Part shown: piece after piece, positions 9,360 to 17,015 of the stretch
Position numbering within the stretch: position 1 is the stretch's first letter
Layout: each line of letters begins with the position of its first letter
NCBI RefSeq assembly: GCF_016894385.1
Contig: NZ_CP069811.1
Span: forward strand, 720,501 to 784,500
Direction of reading: 5' to 3'
Origin: Cupriavidus oxalaticus
GTDB lineage: Bacteria; Pseudomonadota; Gammaproteobacteria; Burkholderiales; Burkholderiaceae
Length of the DNA: 64,000 bases
Translations under genes and position numbers: made by a program
The notes under the pieces: generated by a model
What the model saw: only the letters and a program-made list of their open reading frames with translations
Databases searched by the model: none
What the model was told of the DNA's origin: nothing

Positions 9360-9621
9360 GATTGCCTCCATGTGTGGGTGGGGTGGCCGCGAGCGCCGGC
9401 CATCGGCCGAGGCAGCTCGTCACTGTCTTGAACACCGGAAAAGTCGGGAAAATCGGGAAAGCAATGGACCAGGAAGCTGCGCGCGCCCTGCGCAGGGTGG
9501 TCCCTGATTCCCTTCATGGTAGGAAAGGGACAGAGAACCACAATCTAGGGATTACCCGCGCAGTGTGGGCTGGCTCACTTTGGCTTTGCTGCACGGGCGC
9601 CGATGCGGCATTGCCGCAACT

Positions 9622-10314
9622 TCAGGCGCGCGCAATCCCTACCGTGAACTCGCCGTCGAGCGCGCCGCCGGTATCCCCGGCCTGGCTCACGCGCACAGTG
9701 CTGGGCCTGCTGCCGGCAATCGGATCCCGTGTGGTCGGCCGCGTCGGCACGCCGTGCGCGCGGTAGGCAGGGTGGCTGCCGAGCACCTGGCGGCTGAGTG
9801 CATCGTCGAAATACAGCTGGCTGGTCAGCACTTCCGACTGCGCCAGCAGCACCTTGAAATGGATATGGATGGCGCGCGACGGATACCAGCCGGGATAGAT
9901 AGTGGTGAACGTCGCCACGCCGTCGGCCCCGGTGGCCTGCACGCCGCGCAGGTAGCGTGCCTGCCGGTTGGCGGCACTTTCGCCGCTGTAGCTGCCTTCG
10001 GCGTCGCAATGCCATACGCTGACCAGCGCGCCCGCGACGGGCGCGCAGCCGCGCTGTGCCTCGACCACGCGCAGGCGCAGCCGCAGCGGCTGGCCGGGAC
10101 GGCCGTCGCGGATGTCGGCGCGCATCAGCGCGTCGTCCAGGTAAAAGGGCCCTTCGGTGGCTTCAGGGGTGAGCAGGCAGGCCGCCGGCACTTGCGCTTC
10201 TGCGGTGCCGATGCCGGCCAGCGCAAGCAGGGCACCCAGCTCTTGCAGGAAGCGGCGGCGTGCGGTGTCGGGATGGGCTGTCCCGACCAGGCCGGCTCCA
10301 GGGCGCACGTCCAT
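9622..10314 (-). CDS. Exported intradiol ring-cleavage dioxygenase-like protein
   Basis: The 230-residue protein belongs to the intradiol dioxygenase superfamily (protocatechuate 3,4-dioxygenase beta-like). All four non-haem Fe(III) ligands can be placed: Tyr109 in WHCDAEGSYSG, and Tyr144, His150 and His152 in YPGWYPSRAIHIHFK. ARRRFLQELG near residues 18-27, followed by a hydrophobic stretch, looks like a Tat signal, unusual for the classical cytoplasmic enzymes but seen in an exported subgroup. The start ATG has GGAG seven bases upstream. A small hairpin (TGCGGC 9604-9609, GCCGCA 9613-9618) lies just past the stop. The substrate is unknown, and no catechol pathway genes are adjacent. Confidence 0.8.
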   Translation of the reverse strand: MDVRPGAGLVGTAHPDTARRRFLQELGALLALAGIGTAEAQVPAACLLTPEATEGPFYLDDALMRADIRDGRPGQPLRLRLRVVEAQRGCAPVAGALVSVWHCDAEGSYSGESAANRQARYLRGVQATGADGVATFTTIYPGWYPSRAIHIHFKVLLAQSEVLTSQLYFDDALSRQVLGSHPAYRAHGVPTRPTTRDPIAGSRPSTVRVSQAGDTGGALDGEFTVGIARA

Positions 10315-10392
10315 GTGGGTCTCCGTGGGATGGCGGGGTGTGCGCTGCTGCGCGAATCGCGGGTCAGCCGGTCGGGGGATGGGCGGGACGCC

Positions 10393-10608
10393 TCAGCGTC
10401 CCATGGCTTTCAGCATCGAGTAGCCGTGGCTGGTGATGCGCGGTTCCTGCCGGCAACCGTGCAGGACTTCAAGCTGGACCAGTTGTTTTTCGACCAGGGC
10501 CTTCAGGTCGGTGGGATCGATCTGACGGGAATCGCTCGAATCGAGGGAGTCGGGGCCGTCGCTCAGTAGCAGCAGCGTAGCAAGTTCATGCGGGCTCAGC
10601 ACGTTCAT
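10393..10608 (-). CDS. Small hypothetical protein, 71 residues
   Basis: No family was recognised. The product begins MNVLSPHELATLLLLSDG, continues through a Ser/Asp-rich stretch (DSLDSSDSR) and ends with LVEKQLVQLEVLHG and RITSHGYSMLKAMG. The second half looks like a winged-helix-type hairpin as found in small MarR-like or PadR-like domains, but it is too short to assign. A strong ribosome site, AAGGAG, touches the ATG (10606-10608) directly. A GTG two codons later (10600-10602) has ideal six-base spacing, so that GTG may be the true start (69 residues). It stands between the dioxygenase-like gene and a 470-bp gap. Confidence 0.55.
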   Translation of the reverse strand: MNVLSPHELATLLLLSDGPDSLDSSDSRQIDPTDLKALVEKQLVQLEVLHGCRQEPRITSHGYSMLKAMGR

Positions 10609-11078
10609 CTCCTTGGCTAGAGGGGGCGTTTGCTGGGAGTCTGCAGGGCGCACGCGGCGCCCGCGCGAAGAAGCGCGCCGTGGAGACCATGGCACTTGCG
10701 GAAGGGAGTGCTGCGTTGCGGCACGAATGCTGCAGCGCGGTGCCCAGCCGCATGCCCGGTCTCAGGCGGCTAGCTTGTTTGACGGCACCGGTAGCGCACG
10801 GTTCCTTGCCACGGCTCGCCGTTACAAGTTGCCTCGCGGTCACCGGTGTCGGAATCATTATCGGCCAGCGACGATGACAGTGTGATGGCCATGCCGGTGG
10901 CGCGGCCTTGGCCGGCGGCCCGCGCGAGCCGGTCATTCGCTTTGGCACTGGATCCCATTCAAAACCTTAACTTCCGGCGCGCGGTGCCAGCGTGACAGAA
11001 TGCGGCGGCCAGGCCGCCTCAGCTGCGCGACCATGGCCTTGTTTTTTCTCATTCCGCATTCCGCACGGAGATCCTTGC
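10609..11078. other. Intergenic region, 470 bp, between divergent genes
   Basis: No convincing gene is visible. Short open frames on both strands have no ribosome site and overlap one another. The region lies between the small minus-strand gene and the plus-strand ankyrin gene, so it should hold both promoters. A ribosome site for the ankyrin gene (GGAG, 11067-11070) is at its right end. Confidence 0.4.
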
Positions 11079-11750
11079 ATGCTGGCTGCGCGCCTGCTCC
11101 TCTGTTTCGCCTTCGTCATTGTCATGCTGACCCACGTTTCTTCCGCGGCCGGCGCTTTGCCGGCCACCGAACTCCATGCCGCCGCTGCCAGCGGCAACAC
11201 CGCACGCGTGCGTGCGCTGCTTGCCAGCGGCGCCACCATCGACGCCCGTGATGCGCAGGGACGTACCGCGCTGCTGGTCGCCACGCATCACAACCGGGTG
11301 CAGGCGGCAACGGTGCTGATCGAGGCCGGCGCCGACGTCAATGCGAAGGATGCGATCCAGGACAGCCCCTACCTCTACGCCGGCGCGCGCGGCCACAACG
11401 AGATCCTGCGCATGGCGCTGGCCCACGGCGCAGACCTGCGCAGCACCAACCGCTACGGCGGCACCGCGCTGATCCCCGCCGCCGAGCGCGGGCATGTCGA
11501 GACCGTGCGCATGCTGATCGCGGCGGGCGTGGACGTCGACCATGTCAACCGGCTGAAATGGACGGCGCTGCTCGAGGCCATCATCCTCGGCAACGGCGGC
11601 GCCGCGCATACCGAGATCGTGCGCCTGCTGGTGCAGGCGCGCGCCAATGTGAACCTCGCCGACGGCGAGGGCGTCAGTCCGCTGCAGCATGCGCGCCAGC
11701 GCGGCTATGCGCAGATCGAGCGCATTCTCAGCGCCGCTGGCGCGCGCTGA
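11079..11750 (+). CDS. Secreted ankyrin-repeat protein
   Basis: The 223-residue product has a signal peptide (MLAARLLLCFAFVIVMLTHV, cleavage probably after SSAAGA). The mature protein is built of about five ankyrin repeats of 33 residues, recognisable from ELHAAAASGNTARVRALLASG, RTALLVATHHNRVQAATVLIEAGADVNAKD and NLADGEGVSPLQHARQRG. The ATG at 11079 is chosen over one at 10992 because it directly precedes the signal peptide and has GGAG eight bases upstream. Periplasmic ankyrin proteins occur widely in proteobacteria, some beside catalases (AnkB type), but no such partner is next to it here. It is probably a protein-protein interaction module; the partner is unknown. Confidence 0.85.
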   Translation: MLAARLLLCFAFVIVMLTHVSSAAGALPATELHAAAASGNTARVRALLASGATIDARDAQGRTALLVATHHNRVQAATVLIEAGADVNAKDAIQDSPYLYAGARGHNEILRMALAHGADLRSTNRYGGTALIPAAERGHVETVRMLIAAGVDVDHVNRLKWTALLEAIILGNGGAAHTEIVRLLVQARANVNLADGEGVSPLQHARQRGYAQIERILSAAGAR

Positions 11751-11831
11751 GGCGCCGGCACTCCGGGCCATTCACGCGACGCGCTGTGACCCGTTCCGGC
11801 GAATCGCCTCCACCATGCCTCATATATACTG

Positions 11832-11843
11832 TCAGTGTGCATA
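11832..11843. promoter_or_regulatory. Degenerate pic operator before the marR-type gene
   Basis: TCAGTGTGCATA matches the locus-wide palindrome TCAG-YRTR-CTGA at 10 of 12 positions; the right half-site is degraded. It ends five bases before the first ATG of the regulator, so binding here would block its own expression. The site is weaker than the others in the locus, which would suit mild autorepression. Autoregulation is inferred from position only. Confidence 0.5.
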
Positions 11844-11847
11844 CAAA

Positions 11848-12390
11848 ATGGTGAAGGCGATGTCTCCGAGAGCAAAGCGCAACGCAACGAGTGAAAGCGG
11901 CAGCACGGCAACTGCGGTGCCGGAAGCGGATCCGGCCAAGGAACTGCTCTGGGCACGTCCCGGGTTTCTTGTGCGGCGGCTTCACCAGATCCACGTGGCG
12001 ATGTTCTTCGAGGAGTGCAAGGCGCCCAATATCACGCCGGTCCAGTACGCCATCCTGACTGTGTTGTCGGTGCTGCCGGGACTGGACCAGACCTCGCTGG
12101 GGCAGGAAGTGGGGCTTGACCGCACCACGACCATGGACGTGGTGCGCCGGCTGGAAGACCGCGGCCTGGTCGAGCGCCGCGAGAACCCTGCGGACCGGCG
12201 CACGCGCCATGTCCACCTGACGCGCGAAGGCAAGAGCGTGGTCACGTCGCTGCGCGCCGACATGGCGCGCGCGCAGGAACGCATGTTGGCGCCGCTGAAG
12301 CCGGCGCAGCGCGAGGTGTTCATGGAGTTGCTGGCGACGCTGGTGGAGGCCAACAACCAGTACAGCCGCACGGTGTTGCGAAGCATGTAA
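11848..12390 (+). CDS. picR: MarR-family transcriptional regulator, probable PicR
   Basis: The 180-residue product has a charged N-terminal extension (about 1-35), then a MarR winged helix: helix TPVQYAILTVL, recognition region LDQTSLGQEVGLDRTTTMDVVRRLEDRGLV, and wing RRENPADRRTRHVHLTREG. Such proteins are usually dimeric repressors released by an aromatic ligand. It lies at the edge of the pyridine-carboxylate locus, convergent with the Rieske oxygenase operon, and palindromic sites occur before every operon of the locus. That fits the MarR-type PicR known, as I recall, from Alcaligenes faecalis JQ135. The start is uncertain: the ATG at 11848 is chosen, with one at 11860 as an alternative; neither has a good ribosome site. 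Confidence 0.75.
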   Translation: MVKAMSPRAKRNATSESGSTATAVPEADPAKELLWARPGFLVRRLHQIHVAMFFEECKAPNITPVQYAILTVLSVLPGLDQTSLGQEVGLDRTTTMDVVRRLEDRGLVERRENPADRRTRHVHLTREGKSVVTSLRADMARAQERMLAPLKPAQREVFMELLATLVEANNQYSRTVLRSM

Positions 12391-12392
12391 GC

Positions 12393-12423
12393 AAGGACGG
12401 CGGGCGCAAGGCCCGCCGTCCTT
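12393..12423. terminator. Bidirectional terminator between convergent operons
   Basis: A perfect 13-bp stem (AAGGACGGCGGGC 12393-12405 with GCCCGCCGTCCTT 12411-12423) and a 5-base loop lie just after the stop of the marR-type gene and before the stop of the convergent Rieske small-subunit gene. Short TT or AA tracts flank it, but there is no long T-run. Position and stem strength make a shared terminator likely. Confidence 0.8.
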
Positions 12424-12437
12424 CATTGCGATGTGGC

Positions 12438-12962
12438 TCAGACCGGATAGACCAGGTCGTTCGCAATGATGGTGGTGTCATACACCACCTGCCGCTCGCG
12501 CAGCAGCAGCCTGCCGCCCTGGCGGCGGAAGCGGTCGTGATAGCTCCCGGCGAGGTGGATCGTGGTGGGGCCTTCGACCAGCGTCTGCAACAGCATGAAG
12601 TTGGCCTGCGCCACGATATCGCCGTCGGCGGTTTCAGCGCTGACCCGCGTGTTGGTCACCAGGTGCAGGTTGTAGCGCGGCGCGAACATCTGCGTATTGG
12701 CGATCGCCGCGGCGCGATCGCGCATCATGCCGATGCCTTCGGCATACACCAGCCCGACGGGCAGGTTGCGTTCGGCGTTCTCGCGCGCGGTGATGCGGTA
12801 GAGCGCATCGTCGGTGAAGAAGCCCGGCCAATGCTCGACCATGCCGGCGTCCAGTGCGGCGCAGTAGTCCGCGTGGAAGGCATCGATCTCCAGCCGCAGT
12901 TCGATCGCGCGCGCCGTGCCGAGGGTGCTCTCGCGATAGAGGGAGTAGTTCATCGGTTTCAT
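12438..12962 (-). CDS. Ring-hydroxylating oxygenase small (beta) subunit
   Basis: The 174-residue protein has the NTF2/SnoaL-like fold of the beta subunits of Rieske non-haem iron oxygenases: IDAFHADYCAALDAGMVEHWPGFFTDDALYRI, then APRYNLHLVTNTRV and a C-terminal RLLLRERQVVYDTTIIAN. Beta subunits are mainly structural, forming an alpha3beta3 oxygenase. It is the last gene of the ferredoxin-reductase-alpha-beta operon, 28 bp after alpha, with the shared terminator beyond it. A second ATG three codons in (12951-12953) is also possible. With alpha, ferredoxin and reductase it makes the four-component enzyme proposed here to hydroxylate 6-hydroxypicolinate at C3; the exact substrate is inferred from context. 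Confidence 0.85.
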   Translation of the reverse strand: MKPMNYSLYRESTLGTARAIELRLEIDAFHADYCAALDAGMVEHWPGFFTDDALYRITARENAERNLPVGLVYAEGIGMMRDRAAAIANTQMFAPRYNLHLVTNTRVSAETADGDIVAQANFMLLQTLVEGPTTIHLAGSYHDRFRRQGGRLLLRERQVVYDTTIIANDLVYPV

Positions 12963-12990
12963 ATGCTTTTGGATTCCCGTCAGGCCGCGT

Positions 12991-14280
12991 TCAGAACCCC
13001 ATCACGCCGCGGTAGTACTGGTACATCGCGCGGATCGCGGATTCGGAGATCAGGGAACTGGACGTGCCGACCTGCTGCGCATCCAGCTTGAGCACGTTGA
13101 GGTCGCTGCTGGAGCGGCGCACGCCTTCCTGCACGAACTTCATCGCCTCGTTGTCTTCCAGCCCGAGGAAGCCGGCGGGGCCCATCAGGTTGCCCTGGCG
13201 CAGGCGATGCTGCGTCATTTCCTCGGTATCGTCCTCGTAGCCGAACATGGTCCACAGCATCAGCATGCTGTCGGGGCCGTTGGGCACGATCTGGCGCACG
13301 CCCAGCGTGTTCATCTCGCGCTGCACGATCAGGTTCGGCCAGATCGTCTGCATCGTCACCGACCACGGCGAGTCGAACTCACGCACGTACTCCAGGAAGC
13401 GTTCGTCCTCCAGTCTCATGCCTTCGTGGTACGAGCGCATCTCCTTCTTGTTCTCGTCGCTCACGGCCGCGTACTTGTCTTCCTTCTTGGCCGATGCCAT
13501 GGTGCCGTGGCGGCCGTGCACCGGGTCGGCGATCATCGCCGACTCGTTGCCCGCCACCAGCAGGCCGAACACCACCAGGAAGGAGTGCAGCAGCGTGGCG
13601 TGGTACGGGTCCTTCAGGTTCTCGTGGTACATCTTCCAGTTGCACGGCAGCTCGTTCTTGTAATAGCCGAGCACCTTGAGCGGCTTGCCGTTGAAGACCA
13701 CGTCGAAGTCCTTCAGGATCTCCGGCGTCATGTAGTCTTCCAGGCTTTCCATGTCGGGGGCGTAGGAGGCGAAGATCACGCCGTTGCGCGTCGCCACGTG
13801 CAGTTTCACCAGCCCATGGTCCTCGTTGCGGAAGTCCCTGGGCATGCCGCCGGCGCGGTTGACGCCGCGCTTGAACGGAACCCCCTGCAGGTTGCCCTTG
13901 AGGTCATAGGACCACTGGTGGTAAGGGCAGACGAATTCCTTGGTGTTGCCCTGGCTGTGGCGGCAGAACTCGGCGCCGCGGTGCGCGCACCGGTTCTCGA
14001 AGACATGGATCGAGCCGTCCTCGGCGCGCGACACGACCACCGGCGTCGCGCCGACATACGAGCGCTTGAAGTCCCCGGCATGCGGGATTTCGGCTTCGAG
14101 CGCGACATAGTTCCACGAGCGGCCGCGGAAGATCTTCTGCAGCTCCAGGTCATGGACGGCCTGGCTGGTGTAGACCCAGTCGGGGATGTAGTGCAGCCCA
14201 TCCTCGGGCCAGCGGCATTCATCCAGTCCCGGGTTCTTCTTGCCCAGCGTGTGCTGGATCACCGCTTGTGTCTGGTACAT
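12991..14280 (-). CDS. Rieske non-haem iron oxygenase large (alpha) subunit, probable 6-hydroxypicolinate 3-monooxygenase component
   Basis: The 429-residue catalytic subunit has a Rieske [2Fe-2S] domain with Cys98, His100, Cys118 and His121 (CAHRGAEF and CPYHQW), and a C-terminal mononuclear iron domain with the ENLKDPYHATLLH motif (His227 and His232 as iron ligands, Asp224 as the electron bridge). All key residues are present. It is an aromatic ring hydroxylase fed by the ferredoxin and reductase of the same operon. Its place in a locus that also has a molybdenum hydroxylase, a decarboxylase and the 2,5-dihydroxypyridine pathway makes 6-hydroxypicolinate the most likely substrate, as for the four-component PicB I recall from Alcaligenes faecalis JQ135. 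Other pyridine or benzoate substrates are not excluded. Confidence 0.85.
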   Translation of the reverse strand: MYQTQAVIQHTLGKKNPGLDECRWPEDGLHYIPDWVYTSQAVHDLELQKIFRGRSWNYVALEAEIPHAGDFKRSYVGATPVVVSRAEDGSIHVFENRCAHRGAEFCRHSQGNTKEFVCPYHQWSYDLKGNLQGVPFKRGVNRAGGMPRDFRNEDHGLVKLHVATRNGVIFASYAPDMESLEDYMTPEILKDFDVVFNGKPLKVLGYYKNELPCNWKMYHENLKDPYHATLLHSFLVVFGLLVAGNESAMIADPVHGRHGTMASAKKEDKYAAVSDENKKEMRSYHEGMRLEDERFLEYVREFDSPWSVTMQTIWPNLIVQREMNTLGVRQIVPNGPDSMLMLWTMFGYEDDTEEMTQHRLRQGNLMGPAGFLGLEDNEAMKFVQEGVRRSSSDLNVLKLDAQQVGTSSSLISESAIRAMYQYYRGVMGF

Positions 14281-14291
14281 GTGGGGTCCTC

Positions 14292-15572
14292 TCAGAGTGT
14301 GATGGAGCTGTCAGCGTCGGCGTGGCATTGGCGGACGACTTGCCGCAGCGGCAATGTGCCGTCGCACAGGCGGGCCAGATGCGCCGAGACGTCCTGTCCG
14401 ACCAGTGGGCGAAGCTGGCGCAGGTCGCCGCCGGCATTCACGGCAATGGCATGGCTCAGGCGGCCGTGGCGGGTGCCGAGCAGCATGAACTTCGGGGCGG
14501 CGGCATCGTGGGCGGCGGAGCCGCGCCAGGCATAGCGGATATCCGGATGCGCGGCGCCGAGCATCTGCACGTTGCAGCCGAACTGGTCGGTCCAGAACCA
14601 CGGCAGCGCCGCGGGTTCCGCATCCACGCCCAGCATGGATGCCGCCGCGATGCGCGCCTGTTCATTGGCGCTTTGCCACGACTCGAGCCGCATCTCGGTG
14701 CCGAACAGCGGCTGGTGCTGGCTGCAGCAGTCGCCGGCGGCATGGATTCCCGGCGCGCTGGTGCGGCCCTGCTGGTCGACCCGGATGCCGCCATTCTGCG
14801 GATGCAGCGCCAGGCCGGCGCCGGCGGCGAGCGTCACTTCCGGGGTCAGGCCGATGGCGACCACCACCAGTGGCGCGCGCAGTCCGGAGCCGTCAGCGAG
14901 CCGCATCTGCACGGCATAGCCCCGCACATCACAGTGGGCGATGCCGCAACCGAGGCGCAGGGTCACGCCTTGTGCCCGCACCCGGTCTGCCAGCCAGGTG
15001 CCAAGCTCCGGTGGCAGCGCGCGGCCAAGCAGGCGGTCCGCGCTCTCTACCAGCGTTACCTTCAGGCCCATGCCCGCGGCGGTCGAAGCGGTCTCCAGGC
15101 CAAGGAAGCCGCCGCCGATCACCACAAGTTCGCCAGCGCGCCGCATGGCGTCGCGCAGGCGCGTTGCATCGTCCAGCGAGCGCAGGTAGTGCACATGCGG
15201 CGTACCCGGCGGCAGCGCCGCCAGCACGCGGGCATTGCCGCCGGTGGTGAGCAGGCAGGCGTCGTAGCCGATGGCGCTGCCGTCCGCCACGTGCGCGACC
15301 CGCTGCGCGGGATCGAGCGCGGTGACGCAGGCGCCCAGCCGCAGTTCGATGTCCTGGTCCGCATAGAAGCTGGCGGGATGCACGCCGATCCTGCCTTCCT
15401 GCCCGGCGTCGGCCAGCACGGACTTGGACAGTGGCGGGCGCTCGTACGGCGCGTGCCGTTCGCTGCCTGCCATGACGATGCGGCCGCCGTAGCCAAGGCC
15501 GCGCAGCGCGGCGGCGGCCATGGCCCCGGCCTGTCCGGCGCCGATGATCAGGATGGGCGTGTGCTGTGTCAT
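14292..15572 (-). CDS. Ferredoxin reductase of the Rieske oxygenase system
   Basis: The 426-residue FAD/NAD(P)H flavoprotein is of the glutathione-reductase-like type (BphA4/ToluA4). The N-terminal dinucleotide motif is ILIIGAGQAGAMAAAALR, the second motif LVVIGGGFLGLETAS (about 148-162), and the FAD-binding APGIHAAGDCC lies near 290. ERPPLSKSVL after the first fold is typical of these reductases. It passes electrons from NADH to the Rieske ferredoxin encoded 11 bp upstream. The ATG at 15570-15572 is chosen because GGAG lies six bases before it; a longer frame upstream merely overlaps the ferredoxin gene. Confidence 0.9.
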   Translation of the reverse strand: MTQHTPILIIGAGQAGAMAAAALRGLGYGGRIVMAGSERHAPYERPPLSKSVLADAGQEGRIGVHPASFYADQDIELRLGACVTALDPAQRVAHVADGSAIGYDACLLTTGGNARVLAALPPGTPHVHYLRSLDDATRLRDAMRRAGELVVIGGGFLGLETASTAAGMGLKVTLVESADRLLGRALPPELGTWLADRVRAQGVTLRLGCGIAHCDVRGYAVQMRLADGSGLRAPLVVVAIGLTPEVTLAAGAGLALHPQNGGIRVDQQGRTSAPGIHAAGDCCSQHQPLFGTEMRLESWQSANEQARIAAASMLGVDAEPAALPWFWTDQFGCNVQMLGAAHPDIRYAWRGSAAHDAAAPKFMLLGTRHGRLSHAIAVNAGGDLRQLRPLVGQDVSAHLARLCDGTLPLRQVVRQCHADADSSITL

Positions 15573-15583
15573 GAGCGGCTCCG

Positions 15584-15889
15584 TTACAGCTCGACCCACA
15601 CCCGGCTGTCTTCGATCTTGACCGGATAGGTGCGGATATCGCCGGTGGCGGGCGCGCACATCGCCTTGCCGGTGCGGATGTCGAAGCGTGCCTGGTGCAG
15701 CGGGCATTCGATGCAGCCGTCTTCCAGGTAGCCGTCCGACAGCAGCGCGTACTGGTGCGTGCAGACGTTGTCGGTGACAAAGTACGCATCGTCGCTGCGA
15801 TAGACGGCAAGCTGGCGTTCGCCCAGCGTCAGCGGCATCACCTCGTCGTTCTGCAGCGTGTCGGCCGCATCGATGTGAATCCATGCCAT
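15584..15889 (-). CDS. Rieske-type ferredoxin
   Basis: This small electron carrier of 101 residues has the Rieske ligands Cys43, His45, Cys62 and His65 (CTHQYAL and CPLHQARF). It accepts electrons from the reductase and reduces the oxygenase alpha subunit. Two ATGs lie six bases apart (15895 and 15889). The ribosome site CGGAG touches the first and stands six bases from the second, so the second is preferred. It is the promoter-proximal gene of the four-component operon, with two palindromic operators just upstream. Confidence 0.9.
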   Translation of the reverse strand: MAWIHIDAADTLQNDEVMPLTLGERQLAVYRSDDAYFVTDNVCTHQYALLSDGYLEDGCIECPLHQARFDIRTGKAMCAPATGDIRTYPVKIEDSRVWVEL

Positions 15890-15913
15890 GGTCATCTCCG
15901 TGAATCTGATTTG

Positions 15914-15925
15914 TCAGTATGCTGA
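15914..15925. promoter_or_regulatory. pic operator, proximal site of the Rieske operon
   Basis: TCAGTATGCTGA is a perfect match to the locus palindrome. It lies 25 bases before the ferredoxin start and directly downstream of a -10-like TATATT on the minus strand (15930-15925), so a bound dimer would cover the transcription start. Confidence 0.75.
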
Positions 15926-15935
15926 ATATATAAGC

Positions 15936-15947
15936 TCAGTGTACTGA
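15936..15947. promoter_or_regulatory. pic operator, distal site of the Rieske operon
   Basis: TCAGTGTACTGA is a self-complementary 12-mer. Its centre is 22 bp, about two helical turns, from the proximal site. The A/T-rich -10-like sequence lies between the two, so dimers on the same DNA face could clamp the promoter. Confidence 0.75.
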
Positions 15948-15971
15948 TGTTTGTGGCGCGAAATATTCTCG

Positions 15972-17015
15972 TTAACCCTGACTGGTGCGGGCCGCGCCGG
16001 GCGTGGGCGCGGCATTGTGCTGAAGCGCGGGACGTGCCTGCCAGCGTGCCAGGATCTCGCCCATGATGCCGCGGCGGAACGTCAGCACGCAGACCACGAA
16101 GATCAGCCCGGTCACCATGCTGACCGACTCGCCCAGCGTATCGAACCAGCTGATCCCGGTCATGGCCGCCAGCGCGTTGCCCGCATCCCCCAGCTTGTTC
16201 TCCAGCGCAACGATGACCAGCGCGCCGACCAGCGGGCCGGACAGCGTGCCCATGCCGCCAACCAATGTCATCAGGATCACCGAGCCCGATATCATCCAGT
16301 GGACATCGGTCAGCGTGGCGAAGCCCAGCACCAGGGTCTTGAGCGCCCCCGCCAGCCCTGCCAGGGCCGACGACAGCACGAACGCCAGCAGCTTGAACCG
16401 ATCCGCGTCATAGCCCAGCGAGACCGCGCGCGGCTCGTTCTCCTTGATCGCCCGCAGGATCTGCCCGAAAGGCGAGTTGACGATGCGCATGATGCCGAGG
16501 AAGGCTGCGACCGTGATCGCCAGCACGACGTAGTACATGGTGTGGTCGGACGCCAGCGGCAGCACACCGAACAGCTCGCCGCGCGGCACCGCCTGCATGC
16601 CGTCTTCGCCGCCGGTCACCGGTGCCTGCAGGCAGAAGAAGTAGAACATCTGCGCCAGCGCCAGCGTGATCATGGCGAAGTAGATGCCCTGGCGGCGGAT
16701 CGCCAGCGTGCCGAACACCAGTCCCAGCAGGGCACCGAACGCGGTGCCGCCCAGCAGCGCCAGTTCCGGCGTGAGCTGCAGCGACTTCATCGCATATCCG
16801 CAGGCGTAGGCCGCGCCGCCGAAGAAGGCGGCATGGCCGAACGACACCAGCCCGGTGTAGCCCAGCAGCAGGTTGAAGGCGCAGGCGAACAGCGCAAAGC
16901 ACAGCAGCTTCATCACCAGCACCGGGTAGGCGCCCAGCCAGGGCGCGAGCAGCAGGGCCGCCAGCAGCAGTCCGTATGCGAACAGAGGCCGCGTTGCGTT
17001 AGTGGGACTTGCCAT
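15972..17015 (-). CDS. LIV-type ABC transporter permease (LivM family)
   Basis: The 347-residue inner-membrane permease has about nine or ten hydrophobic segments and the signature LLGYTGLVSFGHAAFFGGAA, IRRQGIYFAMITLALAQMFYF and INSPFGQILRAIKENEPRA-like region of LivM proteins. ATG codons at 17018 and 17015 overlap the livH-like stop; AAGGAG is five bases from the second, which is preferred. A longer open frame upstream is only an out-of-frame reading of livH. It forms the channel with the LivH-like subunit. The pic-type operator before the first gene of this operon points to a pyridine carboxylate as substrate rather than a branched-chain amino acid. Confidence 0.88.
   Translation of the reverse strand: MASPTNATRPLFAYGLLLAALLLAPWLGAYPVLVMKLLCFALFACAFNLLLGYTGLVSFGHAAFFGGAAYACGYAMKSLQLTPELALLGGTAFGALLGLVFGTLAIRRQGIYFAMITLALAQMFYFFCLQAPVTGGEDGMQAVPRGELFGVLPLASDHTMYYVVLAITVAAFLGIMRIVNSPFGQILRAIKENEPRAVSLGYDADRFKLLAFVLSSALAGLAGALKTLVLGFATLTDVHWMISGSVILMTLVGGMGTLSGPLVGALVIVALENKLGDAGNALAAMTGISWFDTLGESVSMVTGLIFVVCVLTFRRGIMGEILARWQARPALQHNAAPTPGAARTSQG

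Noticed and set aside
12391..12430. Small RNA or CRISPR-like repeat at the long stem
   Set aside because: There is one perfect stem only, at the junction of two convergent operons; a terminator explains it fully.
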